Below, piece after piece: positions 33,282-45,399 of a stretch of 64,000 nucleotides of DNA; within the stretch, counting starts at the first letter, position 1, and each line of letters opens with the position of its first letter. The position numbers and the translations under genes were made by a program. The notes under the pieces were generated by a model. That model saw only the letters and a list, made by a program, of their open reading frames with translations. It searched no databases and was not told the origin of the DNA. The stretch is from Lepidonotus clava (taxonomy: Eukaryota; Annelida; Polychaeta; Phyllodocida; Polynoidae): contig OW387136.1 in NCBI GenBank assembly GCA_936440205.1, forward strand, positions 49,746,232 to 49,810,231, in the 5' to 3' direction.

Positions 33282-34645
33282 TAGTGCCGTTACCAGAACT
33301 TTATGGGTTCTGTCTGGTGTGATTTTGGGCATGATCACAGACACGAATATATCAATAATTATTGGTATAATTATAAAGTCTTACACACATGGCTGACCAT
33401 TTGGAATAATTGGTACATGCATATTTTAGAGAGGACTATCCCTACCACTTTGAGTCGGCTTTAACGACTTATTTACCCTTTACAGCACTTTAAAGACTAA
33501 ATGCACTGTGACTTTGTTACATTGCCTTACTTGATAGAGTTTAATTTCATAAATCTATCAGAGTTTTCCGAGGACTTAAAGAAACATTTTCTAATGGTGT
33601 AAATCAGTTTGTTTTTACGAGAAAAAAAAACAATAATCCATGACATTCTTGAAGAGGCTTTCAGCTTGTTCATAGTAAATAAGCGCACTTACACACTTGA
33701 GTTTGGAGGCAGCTAATGCACACAGTTTTAGATTCAGCACAGACCATATCTCTTTACATTCCTCAGGGTTCCGTTTCAGTTAGATGTTTCTCATTCCCAG
33801 GTGGGTTTTCCTTTACCTCATTCCAGCCTGTTTCAAGGGATAGCAAGCATACAGAAAGAGAAAAAAAACAAGAAGCATTTGGTGAAATATGATTCGATGT
33901 GATCTGAATATCAAGCATGAAATAGGAGTGTGTTATGGAAATGGATCTTCTGCAAGAGTAGACCAGATTCCCATAAATCTGTACCACATTGGGTGTCTTG
34001 TTGGGGAGGAGCCTTGGAGAGGGGGGGGGGGCGCTTACTATGTGAGGGTAGATACCAACAGCCACCAATTTTGGGGTTTTTTACAGCCCACAGAAAAACT
34101 AGCATACTCTGACAGCCCCCCTTTTCGTGATAGCTCATAGACAGCCCCTGGAAAAAGGCATAATATTATAGTGGTAAATTTTGTGGTCATAATTTGATTA
34201 ATGAACTCCACGATTTGAAGGAATTTGATTGCATATAATAATTATATATTATCGACAGGTCCCCTAAAAGGTGTTTTGATTATTTCACAGCCCAACTTTT
34301 TTGGGCCCAAATAGCATTCACAGCTACGGCCCATAGAGGTGCCTACCACAGTCAGTACCCATTTCGTGGCTGAGTACCCTCCCTCCTCCCCAAGGGAGGA
34401 GTTGGGAGCGGCCTGGGCACCTTTTAGACTCTGATAAACTCCAGGCTTGGTTTGGCTGACGTTCATAACGCCCAGAAGGCTCGTTTTAGGCTGGGGCAAT
34501 TACAATTTATGATGGAATAAACGTCGGCTTTAAGGGAAACACGGCATAGATAGTACTGCAATGCGAATAAAAGAAATTGCAATGTAATGCCAGAGCAATG
34601 CCAATTCCTGAAATAGCAAATAGACGTCTATGGAGAATTGGCACT
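33282..34645. other. No gene seen
   Basis: AT-rich sequence with a G-run at about 34020-34031. Several overlapping frames of 60-101 aa near 33763-34140 on both strands show no domain. Confidence 0.4.
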
Positions 34646-34654
34646 TAATATGAA

Positions 34655-34925
34655 CATGTTTCCCTTCGTTTGCCAAGATCAAGAATTTGTCATCATCATC
34701 ATAATTTTGCCAAGGTCAAGAATCGATCATTATCAATGTATATTTGCTAAGATCAAGATTTTATTCGTATCATTCTACCTTTTCTGGGTCAAGAATAGTT
34801 TCTTGTACTTTTCAAAATGACTGACTTGATGTGACCTGAAGATCAAGATTCTATTTATATCACTGTACCTTTGCTAAGATCAAGAATAGTTTCTTGTACT
34901 TGTCAAAATAGCGGACCTGAAGAAT
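34655..34925. repeat. Degenerate repeat built on GCCAAGATCAAGAAT
   Basis: GATCAAGAAT- or GTCAAGAAT-type words occur seven times. The distal part is a clearer direct duplication of about 95-100 bp: TCAAGAATAGTTTCTTGTAC at about 34789 and again at about 34880, each followed by TTTTCAAAATG- or TGTCAAAATAG-like words. Confidence 0.6.
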
Positions 34926-36160
34926 ATATTCTGTCTTTTCTGCCTTGATCTGCATGTAACCCATTTCTATCATCCCTTGATCTGCGCCTTTCAAAGGCCA
35001 AGCTGTGAATACTACTGGAATTAATTGAGTTTCCCGAAGGTCACATTTAGTGGGTATCAAGGTGGAGAAAGGTCAGAAAAGACACTTGGGACACTTTGAA
35101 AGGTCGAGATGTCACTTACAGTCGTAACACAGGCCCCGCCTTGGGTATGGAGAGTCGCCCAGAGACGTAGAGAGACATGCACAAAGATACAGGGTGACAG
35201 GTCCATGTGGACTTAACTCACATTTAATTATGGATTAATGTATGTGTTGCCAACTTGTATTTATAAGTCCAGTCGTGTTTACATAGATAAATGTCATCTT
35301 GTAATGTATAGTGAAAAAAGGTAAAAAGTTATTTCATTACTTTATAGACATTGGTCAAGGGAAAATAACTTAAATAATATATCAAGGTGGCTCCCCTTTC
35401 AAATTTAATGAAATGGTCCCAGGGGATTGTCAAATCAAGTGAAATAAAAACATATTATGACAAAAAGTAGAAAGTCTATGTCCTTTTCTTTTGAATTATT
35501 TTTGGATTAAACGGTCATTATCAGAGGCATTATCGATATCTCAAAGTGACTCCCCTTCTAGATTTCTTAGTTGTGCCTCATACCAAATTTGATTCTTTTA
35601 TCCGCTCTATAACGAACATTTTGTAAACAGACCCCACTATAAGTTTTATTTCAATCAAATACTTCAGGAAAACTCATTGCTAGAGAAGGAATGAAAGATA
35701 CAAAAATATGATTAATATTTATATATGCAGTCCTATTTAACAGATACCTATTCATCTCACTATCCCCAACACAGGACTCCATTAGTTCATGGCAACTTAA
35801 AAAGTGAACTGAAGAAACATTCAGCCTCTTATCAGTCCAAGACAGCCTCGCATATAGAAACACTACTCTGTAAAGTAAAGAGTGCCTCACAAGTCTTAAT
35901 TAAATATCGATCTTTGTCCCTTTTAGGTATTTTAATCAGGCACAGAGGTGTGCCATCAGAGAACACTTCTTGATGTCTCCCCACTATACTGTTCTCCTGT
36001 AGATTGGTCGGTTTTTTGTATCGGCAGCAGCTTGCACTGACCCGCCCCCTTACGATACTGGAAAACACTTTTTGCCGCCTATAAAACATACACACACTTT
36101 CATATAAGCTGAAGGCTTTATAACATTATCTGATCTTACTCGCGATTTGGGATAGAGTTA
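34926..36160. other. No gene seen
   Basis: Unique sequence. Two GTGRCTCCCCTT words about 155 bp apart (35388 and 35547) hint at another worn repeat. Frames of 79-87 aa near 35651-36095 show no domain. Confidence 0.4.
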
Positions 36161-36229
36161 GCCTGGGTGCACAGCCTTAATTGAAAAGCATGTGTATGAC
36201 TTAAATCTTTGGTTACGATGTTACAGGAA

Positions 36230-38580
36230 GTTGAAGGATTAAAATCGGCACTGCTACATATCCCCAGAATGACACCTCTTTCCTCCTTCATTACCACTGT
36301 AGTACATGCAGCGTTATTCTACTGATGGGGGAACTCTTCAGGTACCACCCTGTGTGTGAGTAGAAAAGCCTGGTTTATAACATAGAAGTCTTATATCCTG
36401 TTTTATGTTTATACTGTACAACTTCATGTCATATTTCATCCTACATTGGCTAGCATTTACATTGTCTCTTTTTGCCAATGTAAGGAGCTTGTTTTTCGGA
36501 TATCAACATGTTTTGCATCTGTCAGTGCGAACATCCTTGAAATCCCATCGTGAATTTCTTGTCTTGGCACTTGTCTTGACCTAATACAAGTGCTAATGCA
36601 ATCAAGTGTTTTTCAAACTCATGTTCACTTGATTTAACTTGCAAAGGTGTCAATCTCATCAAAAAGTAGATCAAACACATGTGAAACAACACATAATGGA
36701 AAAATCTTTGGGTGTGAACAAGGCTTTACACAACTTCCTGAGAGTGACTGACACCTCCTTCTCCCCGTCTCCTTCCTGCCCGCTGGCAATAGAATCAGAA
36801 TTGGATTTCTTTGGTGCTGCCCAGAGATGCCTGACAGGGAGGTGCCCACTTTCATTACCACTGTAGTACGTGTAGCACTATTCTACTAATGGGTGAATTC
36901 TTCAGGTGCCACTCTGTGTTTGTTTAGCAAAGTCTGGTTTTCAACATAGAAATCTTATATTCTATTTTATGTTTACACTGTATAACTTGCAATTGATGTC
37001 ATATTTCATCATACTTTGGCTAGCATTTACATTGTCTCTTTTTGCCAATGCAAGGAGCTTGTTTTTCTGATATCAACATGTTTTGTATCTGCCAGTGCAA
37101 ACATCCTTGAAATCCCATCGTGAATTACTCTTGTCTTGACCCAAAACAAGTGCCATTGCAATCGAGTGTTTTTCAACCTCATGTTCACTTGATTTAACTT
37201 GCAAAGGTGTCAATCTCATCAAGAAATAGATCCAACACGTGTGAAACAATACATAATGGAAAAATCTTCGGGTGTGACCTAGGCTTTACTCAACTTCCCG
37301 AGAGTGACTGGCACCCCCTTCTCCCTGTCTCCTTCCTGCTCACTGGCAATAGAATCAGAATTTGATTTCTTTGGTGCCGCCCAGAGACGCCTGACAGGGA
37401 GGCGCCCACTTTCATTACCACTGTAGTATGTGTAGCACTATTCTACTGATGGGGGAACTCTTTAGGTGCTGCTCCGTGTGTGTGTAGCAAAGCCTGGTTT
37501 TCAACATAGAAGTCTTTATCCTGTTTTATGTTTACACTGTAAAAATTGATATATTCTGAAATTGTGGAGAGAACATCCAACTGGACGACGGCTTGGTATA
37601 GACTTTGGTATTTATTAAGACATTAAGAATGTGGACGGATTAACATGTTTTGGATTATAACATCCTTCATCAGAATTGATTGATATATTCTATCATATGC
37701 ATAATGTTGGCTAGCATTCACATTGTCTCTTTTTGCCAAAGCATGGAGTTTGCTTTTCAAATACCAACATGTTGGCAAATGCAGTTTAGGCATCCATAGC
37801 AACACCATGATAAATTCCTGGGATTTGGTGAAGGCGAATGCCGGCACATGCAAATGCCTATATTCCATCTTGCATTGTTTGATACTACTCGTGTTGGTAT
37901 ATGTCAAGAAGTGTATCTAATGCCAGTAAAATAATGATAACAGAAATCTTTGTGTACATTTGGGGCACTACACAACTTCCCCAGAATGACACTTCCTTCT
38001 CTCTGTCTCCCTCCTGCCTGCTTGCAACAGAATCAGAATTGGATTTTTGTGGCGCTGTCCAGAGATGCCTGATGGGAAGGTGCCCACTTTCATTACTACC
38101 GTAACACATGCAATGCTATTTTATGGATGGGGGAATTCTTCAGGTGCCATCCTCTGTCTGTGTACAGCAAAGGTGGGTTTACCCCATAGAAGTCTTCATC
38201 CAGTTCTATAATTATACCAAACAATTTGGCTGCTCCTAGCCCTCGAAGGATGCATCACAATGGGCATGTTATGCAACTGTTAGGACTAACCAAAAAATTG
38301 GGTCTACTTTCCCAATTCAAAATCGTTGGGTGTGAAATGGGCATCAATACACTTCCCCAGAGCCACACCTCCTTCTCCCTGTCTCCTTCCTGCCCGCTGG
38401 CAACAGAATCAGAATTGGATTTCTTTGGCGCACCCCAGAGATGGCCGATGGAAGGCACCCACTTTCATTACCACTGTAGCATGTGTAGCACTATTCTACT
38501 GATGGGAGATTCTTCAGGTGCCACTCTGTGTGGGTAGCACAGCCTGGTTAACAAAACAGAAGTCTTTATCTATTTCACTA
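36230..38580. repeat. Tandem array of about 400-680-bp units, four to five copies
   Basis: The word AGAATCAGAATTGGATTT (or one-base variants) occurs at about 36794, 37352, 38031 and 38407, each within a shared block running from CCTTCTCCCTGTCTCC to TTTCATTACCACTGTAG and TTCTACTGATGGG; a partial first copy begins near 36264. Upstream parts share TCTCTTTTTGCCAATG and ATCCTTGAAATCCCATCG. Similar short peptides are encoded on both strands in several copies, which reflects the DNA repeat; no conserved long frame exists. Confidence 0.8.
37555..37690 (-). repeat. Second copy of the hammerhead-like module
   Basis: Related to 1450-1556 and absent from the sister units of the surrounding array, so it appears to be an insertion into one unit. 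On the minus strand: CTGATGA at 37667-37673, a GGAT/ATCC stem, AAAA where GAAA is expected, then ACAT and ATGT as a possible stem III and a following C near 37619. The stem III pair differs from the other copy (ATAT/ATAT) in a compensatory way. Ribozyme identity is inference. Confidence 0.45.
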
Positions 38581-38589
38581 TTTACACTG

Positions 38590-39570
38590 TATGAATCTAA
38601 CAACTACTACCAAAGTTATGACATTATTTTGATGACATTGCAGTGACAATATTGTTACATTCTGGTTAGGTTCTTGCAATAAAGGTTAGCATTACTGCAT
38701 TATTTTCATTGTAACATATTTAAATAACTTGTCAAGTTAGGCATGTATTTGATGTATGAATAGATAGAAAATTGTTAATGCAGTCTGAATATGCATTATA
38801 TAATAGTTACTATGCTGATAATTGTTTATATTATCTGAATGTACATTTCTTTATAATATTGGATTGTGTAAAAATAGCAAAGTGTGATGTATAGTCTCAG
38901 TAGAAGTTTTACTGTTTTTGGACACAAGGTGACTGCCTCTTCTTTCAGGGAGGTTCAAAGACAACAAACACACAGGACTCTATCAGTGGCAGTCCTTTTT
39001 CTATAATTACTTTTAGTTCTGTACAAGGATGTTCCCTCTCATGGCCCCCAGTCGTCCCTGTCTATGATTGTTTAGGGGGTACACATTGAGTGATTCAATG
39101 TAATTCTGTTCAAATGTCATTATTTAAGTGACCAGAAACCGTCAAAACAACCAGGAATTATGTTTGAATTTAGCAATGTGACCAGGAAATTTATCAAAAC
39201 CTGTCGATAACTTGGAAAATATCAAAAATATGTTAGATATTGATAGCTAGATCTTTAAATCGACAGTCGCATCACTCAATGGGTCGTCCCCCCCCCCTCT
39301 TCAGACTGATGCTGTAAGTTCTCTTTATTGTGCAGCCCCTTGCCGTGGGGTTTGCTTTCAATGTGTCTCCACCTGCATCGTACATTATAGACAAGCAACT
39401 AGATAATCAAATCCCCTGTCGCCTAGGAAATTGTCCGCCTATATGGCTCTCAACTATCAGCAGTCTACAGCAGTCCTCAGTAAAAGCATGGAGATACATA
39501 AGAAAATACATCTACAGATCTGTCAATCAAGGAAATACTCAAGACCTCACGGATTTTCTACCATATCAAC
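38590..39570. other. No gene seen; possible worn MITE fragment
   Basis: 38600-38725 has GACATTATTTTGATGACATT and ATTCTGGTTAGGTTCTTG words like the CCCAGC-family MITE but no ends. A C-run lies near 39289-39298. The rest is unique. Confidence 0.35.
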
Positions 39571-39578
39571 AAATTTAA

Positions 39579-39928
39579 AGGGAGCCAAAACCAATAACAT
39601 TGACAAAATTGTCAATACTCAGATAAGTATAGAAATATGTTAGACGAGTCCAGTTAAGGTCAGTGGTAAAGTATTAGCTGTGAAAACTAGCTCAAACTGA
39701 AGTAGAATGCCACGAGAGATGGTAATATTGACATTTGTTTGTAAACAAACCCTATTTTTGCGGATCCACATTAATTGATTTGAACAAGAAAAACATGTTT
39801 TTAATTATTTTTTTTACCATATTTCATGGTTTAGATTTTAACATGGGCCAGAAATAGGCTCAAGGAAAGGATTTCCATGATTATTTGAGTTTGGAAAATT
39901 TCAATGAATTTATTGGTTATGGCTCCCT
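39579..39928. mobile_element. TTAA-type MITE, 350 bp, AGGGAG family
   Basis: Starts AGGGAGCCAAAACCAATAA and ends TTATTGGTTATGGCTCCCT, near-perfect terminal inverted repeats, bracketed by TTAA at 39575-39578 and 39929-39932. A subterminal hairpin (ATTGACA with TGTCAAT) follows the left end, as in the 6.1 kb element. No coding capacity. Confidence 0.85.
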
Positions 39929-40194
39929 TTAAAACATTCAACAGTATTTTACAAATTGAAACTAAGATGACACATATACATTCTAAAGACACCTAGCTTT
40001 CTAATTAAGTAAGATAATGAGAAACCTGATTAATTCTCATGTATAGTGCTTGTATTTTTTTAAGACAAATGTATTTTTATACGATATGTACTATTAAATA
40101 CTGGCCAAATAATAGACTCCAAATGACCAAAAATAGATTTTACCAGTATAAATAAAAGCTCATTGTAATAAAGTTATGTTCATAATTTTCATTG

Positions 40195-40369
40195 TAAACT
40201 TCGATTTTGATGTAAACTGAGATGGGCTTATTTCCAGGAGCAGCCAGTAATGTTGTAGCAGATAGGCGGCGGTGGGAGGGAATTACTGCAGTGATTGGTT
40301 CCACCATGTAGACTCTATACCATGTAGACTCCAACTCCCCTTAATCTCCCACCAAAAACTAACACAAAG

Positions 40370-40411
<42 letters not shown>

Positions 40412-40722
40412 CTGTTAGGCCCCCTATAATGTTCATTGTTGACTCCAACTCTACCAACTCTTATTAATTGATCACCAATCCATGCCCTTTGACCTGTTAC
40501 AATGACATCGGCACAGCGTCTGTTTGGCTGCATTTTACCAACTTTAGGAGCAATTTGTCAACCAAAAGCGCATGTTTGATTTTGTACTGTGAAACATTTT
40601 CCTAGTAAGCTTACATTTTGACGTACGCTATGATGGGCTGATTTCCAGAAGCGCTCATTTCAATATTGTAACAGATGGGAATTCCTGAAGTAATTGGTTC
40701 TATCATGTCTGTATGTAGATTC
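40195..40722. repeat. Direct duplication about 415 bp apart, with (CA)n(TA)n between
   Basis: TTTTGATGTAAACTGAGATGGGC, shortened here to GATGTAAACTGAGATGGGC, at about 40207 recurs as TTGACGTACGCTATGATGGGC-like sequence near 40617; both are followed by TGATTTCCAG or TTATTTCCAG, GTAGCAGAT or GTAACAGAT and GATTGGTTC or AATTGGTTC. A third partial copy lies at about 58979. A (CA)n tract followed by (TA)n sits at about 40367-40411. Confidence 0.6.
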
Positions 40723-40739
40723 CCGTGAGGGAGGTCATC

Positions 40740-41255
40740 ACAACTATCTGTACTATAGACCTTTGCCGATGTGGCCACGTGACCATTTTTTGTTGTAGAT
40801 CACCATTTGCTCCCCATAACCATGTTGCTTTGAAATGAATTTGAGACTTATCAAGTTTTAAAGGTAACATTTGTTGATGATCATCCATCATTTATTTATG
40901 TCTATAATAAATTTGGCATAGATACAATCTTTCAGATTCTACGGAATGTCATTATTTCAAATTGATCACCAATATGGTACCCACCTCCTGTTATGCCTTA
41001 TGCCTTATGATGTAAAATGAATGGTGAATCAAGGTAGGTTAATTTATCAAGAATATGGTTTTTAAAATAGTTGTTAAATGGGAATGACGATTAATTTAGA
41101 TTGATCGCCAAAATGATGGTTAATCTGCACAACATCTATACCACCTACTTCATCCATCCTACCCATCCCCCTCCCCCCCCCCCCCCCAACACACACACAA
41201 ACCTCACTCAGAGACCCGCCTCCCAGATCCCCAAGGCCCCGCCACACAGAGGTCA
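40740..41255. other. No gene seen
   Basis: Unique sequence with a C-run at about 41168-41187. Nothing recognised. Confidence 0.4.
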
Positions 41256-41259
41256 CCCG

Positions 41260-41600
41260 GTACAAATGATCCAACCAGCGGCGGCGCTGACATTTGGTGC
41301 GGGACTCGTCGTATCAATCTGGGCGATAATAGGCGCACCACCCCGGCCCGTGCTGGTTCCGGCCTGCAAGCTGTCATTCTGTAATAGCACGCCGGGTACA
41401 TATCGGCCGTCTGCTATCTGGCCAATTCGCCCCGTGTTATAGCGGCATTCCCCTGGTGATGGTTTATCATAATCTGGGCGGAGATAATAAAACGCCGCTG
41501 GTTATTTTGAAGGACGCTGTTGACGTCAAACCAATATTGTCTGCGTCCCTGGCTACGTCCCTGGCGTTCGCCTAAATCCTATATAGCTGTTTATCAGTAT
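41260..41600. other. CpG-rich unique block with CRE
   Basis: Mixed-GC, repeat-free block with a perfect CRE palindrome TGACGTCA at about 41521 and two GATAATA words (41324, 41484). It may be a distal regulatory element; unproven. Confidence 0.3.
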
Positions 41601-43015
41601 CTTCTTTATAACTATCCCCATCATTTTGTAATATTCTTCGCCTAAATACCATAGCTATACATCAGCATACATGTCTCTTTTATAACTATCCCCGTCATGC
41701 AGTAATTCCCATAATTTTGTTATATCTGTCTCACTTCCTGACGCCATACTGATTTTCCTCGTACGTTATTTATAATTATGAGTTCTTTATGGTTAATACA
41801 TCTACTCTTGTTAGGAGAAAAGCTGTTTGTTTCATGGCATCTCCACCTTTTGTCAGCCATAAAATCCGCAATGGAATATGTTTGGATTATGAATTCTTGT
41901 AAAAACGTGATAAAAAAAAACCAGATAAAATAAGTTACATAAGAATGAAGCCGTCGTTATGATATCATTAATAATACCATTTAGATACATAAGATGTCTA
42001 TGATAATACAGATGCTTTTGTATTACTTAAAACAAAGTTATTTTACCGTGTATTTTTGCTAGACATGCATCCCAACCGGTACTTCAATTTTTGGAATTAA
42101 TATCAATAATCCGATGATAGCTACATCATACATCCAATACTACATTTTTCATAGTGCATGCATTTCCCCTTAATTTCCATTAAAGATAATATATATGTTT
42201 AGGTATAAATAAACATTATATATATATTATGTAGGTTGTGGTTGATAAGTTGTTTTTTTACTCTCTATGATATTCCCTCAGTGCTTATGATGAGCCCTAC
42301 ACATTAGTTCTCCAGGGGTAGTAAAAAGAGCCTGGTTTTATTACTAAGGCACCTCCATTTGCATGCTCGGCCACTTTTTCCCATTTACTTCCTCTCTTCA
42401 ACTTGTTTTTCTTTCTGTTAGTATGTGTGGTATTTTCTCTGAGCATCAGAAGGGCCTGGGAGGCAGGCTAGGGCAGTGGAGTACGCACAGACTCACTCCT
42501 CTCAGTCCTATCCACCTGCCTGATGGAGGGAGTACTTGTAATAACTTTTATTAAGCCTTACGGTGATACAAGTTTAGTAGTTAAGAGTTTAACACAGGGC
42601 GATACAAACCTGGGTGGTAACCAGTCTTGTATCACCTTACAGGGCTATACATAAACTTTTTATTTTCTAAAATTCATAAAAAATGAAATCATTAAGAAAT
42701 AGAAAACCTAACATATGCATTATCTGCACAACGTTCCTAGCTACATTTTACTTGCTCACTGTTTTCTGTATTGATGGATATCAAAAGAGTTATATGAAAA
42801 ACCAACAAAATGAACAACATCACAGCCCCACCATCACTGATTGATGTGCATCCTTCATTGGGAGCTCAGATCTAACAGAAAAGGTATAATAAATCCATAT
42901 CCAACCTCGAAGGTTGATATCAGGGTCCCGGCTCAGGATGAAAACCGTCCTCGTAATCCCTTCTCGGTTGGTTATATGTATGTGAGTGCCCAGCCATCCC
43001 AAAGACCTCGAGGTT
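41601..43015. other. No gene seen
   Basis: AT-rich sequence. The stretch 42550-42640 holds a small hairpin-like pair (GTGATACAAG / CTTGTATCAC, roughly 42562 and 42626), and 42575-42610 lies in its loop. Otherwise nothing. Confidence 0.4.
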
Positions 43016-43039
43016 TGCAGAAAATATGAGGGGTTAAAG

Positions 43040-43150
43040 GTAAACTGAGGGTGCTCTAGGTGACTCTGATGGGGTTTTCAAGTAAATTAAAGGGGGTTCC
43101 AATAAAATCTGAGGGGGTTCCGCGTAATTCTGAGCGGTTATCAAAAGAGG
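43040..43150. repeat. About 21-bp GGGGGTTCC repeat, five units
   Basis: Units of the form GGGGGTTCCAATAAAATCTG are repeated with divergence. Related short runs occur at 15783-15815 and 51425-51470, so the motif is dispersed. Possibly the terminal part of a hAT-like element. Confidence 0.55.
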
Positions 43151-43456
43151 TTCTAATAATTCAGTAATTGAACTACGAGATAATATCATATATGATCGAC
43201 AGGAGACAAGGACACGCACTTGTAGAACGTGTTGAACTCAATTATTATTCTACTTTAGATTCCCATAATGGTTGATGAATATTTTATAAAACTGTTAATC
43301 TAATCAAAAACAGTTACATTTAAAGTTAGTGCCCTTTTGGACTAATCATTTTAATAACGACTACTATTTACTTTGAATAAGATGAGCCCAGATATCTCTA
43401 AATGATTAAATTCGACTATGAGGATATCCACCAGGTTGATTCCAACGGTTTCACTA

Positions 43457-44005
43457 TAGCATAACGGGTCCATCTTATTTTCAGAAACTTGGTGGTATCA
43501 TATAAATGGACGGTAGCTCATTAAAGCTCGCATAATAATTATATTAATATTGTTTTATTCATTTATCACATGCACGGCTGACGAGCGGTGCATATTAGTC
43601 ATATTGCCTGGCCGTATGTACTGCTCTGTGTGGACTCTTGTGTTCACTGATTTTAACCTAATTATTTTGAATTTTGTTTAGGTGATAAAATAAAGAAGCA
43701 CTGTTGAGGTCGTCTTCGGGCAGCCGTACGACCGTTTGGGACATTACAGAAAATGAAGAAAATACTGTTATGTCGTATTTGGTCGGATATATTCACTCCA
43801 GCAGTGAATATTCACCCCAGCAGTGACTATATCGGAACTGTACAACCATATATTCTTATCATAGTATTTTACCATATTACCAGTGAAAATAAAGAATAAA
43901 AAGGTAAAAAAATATCAATATAATCATGATGTGAGCTTTAATGATCTACCGAACATTTATATGATACCACCAAGTTTCTGAAAAGAGGATGGAACCTTTA
44001 TGCTA
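43457..44005. mobile_element. Long-TIR element, 549 bp
   Basis: Positions 43457-43535 are the inverse complement of 43928-44005 with several mismatches; the shared core includes CAGAAACTTGGTGGTATCAT. The interior holds a second, unrelated small MITE (43562-43689). No target duplication is clear. No coding capacity. Confidence 0.75.
43562..43689. mobile_element. Small MITE, TTTATCAC ends, copy 1 (nested)
   Basis: Starts TTTATCAC and ends GTGATAAA. It carries an inner inverted pair, GAGCGGTGCATAT with ATGTACTGCTC. A second copy lies at 50986-51106. Its position inside the long-TIR element shows the order of insertion. Confidence 0.65.
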
Positions 44006-44082
44006 AAAAGAAAAAGATAATTAATTATCACAATTCCGACAGCCAGAATCGCCTAGAGGAATACATGCTTGATTCAAGTAAC

Positions 44083-44345
44083 CCCCCCCCCCCCCCCTTC
44101 CCTCCGCGGACACGTTGCCTCTCTGGGGGAGACAGGCAGTCTGGATATTTCCCAGATAAACACACATAATTAGATCATTTGTAACACACCCCGGGCCGGG
44201 CTCCCACATACCCCGGGCGAGTGGTAAGGGGATTACACTGGTCCCGGGCGATCAATCAGTGGGGTCTGTCGGCACGGGTAATTAGCCAGCATTCAATCAG
44301 GGCACCAGCGAAATAACGACGGGGGACGTGGGAGAGAGAAATACC
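44083..44345. other. C-run and possible regulatory block
   Basis: A C-run (about 44082-44097) precedes a repeat-free, mixed-GC block with homeodomain- and TALE-type words (ATAATTAGATC, GATCAATCAG, GGTAATTAGCC, GGGGATTACAC). Function is inference from composition. Confidence 0.25.
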
Positions 44346-45070
44346 TAGGTAGTGTATCCAAAAAAAAATTTGGGGTACACTGCCTAGGCTTGTAGAATAG
44401 GGAATGCAGAGTTTACATATAATGTGACGATAGATGAAATAATAAGCCCATTCCAGCTTACAACAACACTAGGGTTTGTAATGAAATATTTTCCAAATTA
44501 CCTCCATGTTTATTCTGTGAGGACAGGTGTATGATACAAAATTAACCAAAGCAATTCGGGTACCAGACAGCTCCTAAATTTGGTAGAATGTAGCTTTATA
44601 TCTTTGCATTTTTCCTATAGGAACCACCCCCAAAGCCTGTCTGCTTAGCGCAGATTTCAAACCCTCTCAATCCACTCATTATCCCATATTAACCGATTTT
44701 TTTTGCAAATACATTTAGCGTAATGTTATGCAACTCCCCCCCCCCCCCCCCCCCCAGACGAAATCAAGACCAAGGATCTCAGGGGCGGGAGACACGTCCA
44801 GGCTTGCATTAGGGGATGACATGTAGTACTTTTGTTATCACCTATCTATCAATAATTATCTTTGCATATTATATGAAATTGCCAGAAGTGTGAGATCCCT
44901 GGCTCACACTTTTGTTTGATGTACCCAAAAGCAGCACATTTGTTCACAAATTTGTTAGGATTAAAGTTCAATGGAAAAAAACATATACGAGAGCGTTCAC
45001 AGGCTCGAGTTCACAGTTTCCAGAATTCTCTGTATATTTTATCTTTTCTCTGATGCATATGATTTGTTGT
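44346..45070. other. No gene seen
   Basis: AT-rich sequence with a C-run at about 44737-44755. Nothing recognised. Confidence 0.4.
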
Positions 45071-45074
45071 AATA

Positions 45075-45205
45075 GCGTGGATTTTCCAGAGGACATTCAA
45101 GGAGAACACCCTGTAAAACCAGCCATAAGACGCGTCCCTGTTGGCAGTGCGACGGAGCATATGGTGGCAGCAGATCAATACAACACAGGGATAAGGTGGC
45201 ACGAC
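45075..45205 (+). mobile_element. Possible Gypsy-like pol fossil fragment
   Basis: A short translated segment contains GEHPVKPAIRRVP, which resembles the junction between protease and reverse transcriptase in Gypsy-type Pol proteins. No other part of such an element is seen nearby. If real, it is a small, old, broken remnant; the resemblance rests on about a dozen residues and may be chance. Confidence 0.22.
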
Positions 45206-45399
45206 TTGAAAGGGACCCGCACAAAAAGGGGGACAGGGGCAAAAGGGACTCACAGAAAAGGAGATGGGGGGTGAAAGGAGAGGAGGGAAGGAAAGATGAA
45301 AGGGTGGGAGACTGAGGGATGAACACAATGGGTGGGAGGTGCAATAGACTGTAGTTCTGTCCGGTCCGCCAGCTGTTAAAAACTAGCAATGTAGAGTAG

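Noticed and set aside
44912-45274. 120-aa host gene on the plus strand
   Set aside because: The only recognisable part resembles a short Gypsy-like Pol segment, listed as a low-confidence fossil; the rest is not protein-like.
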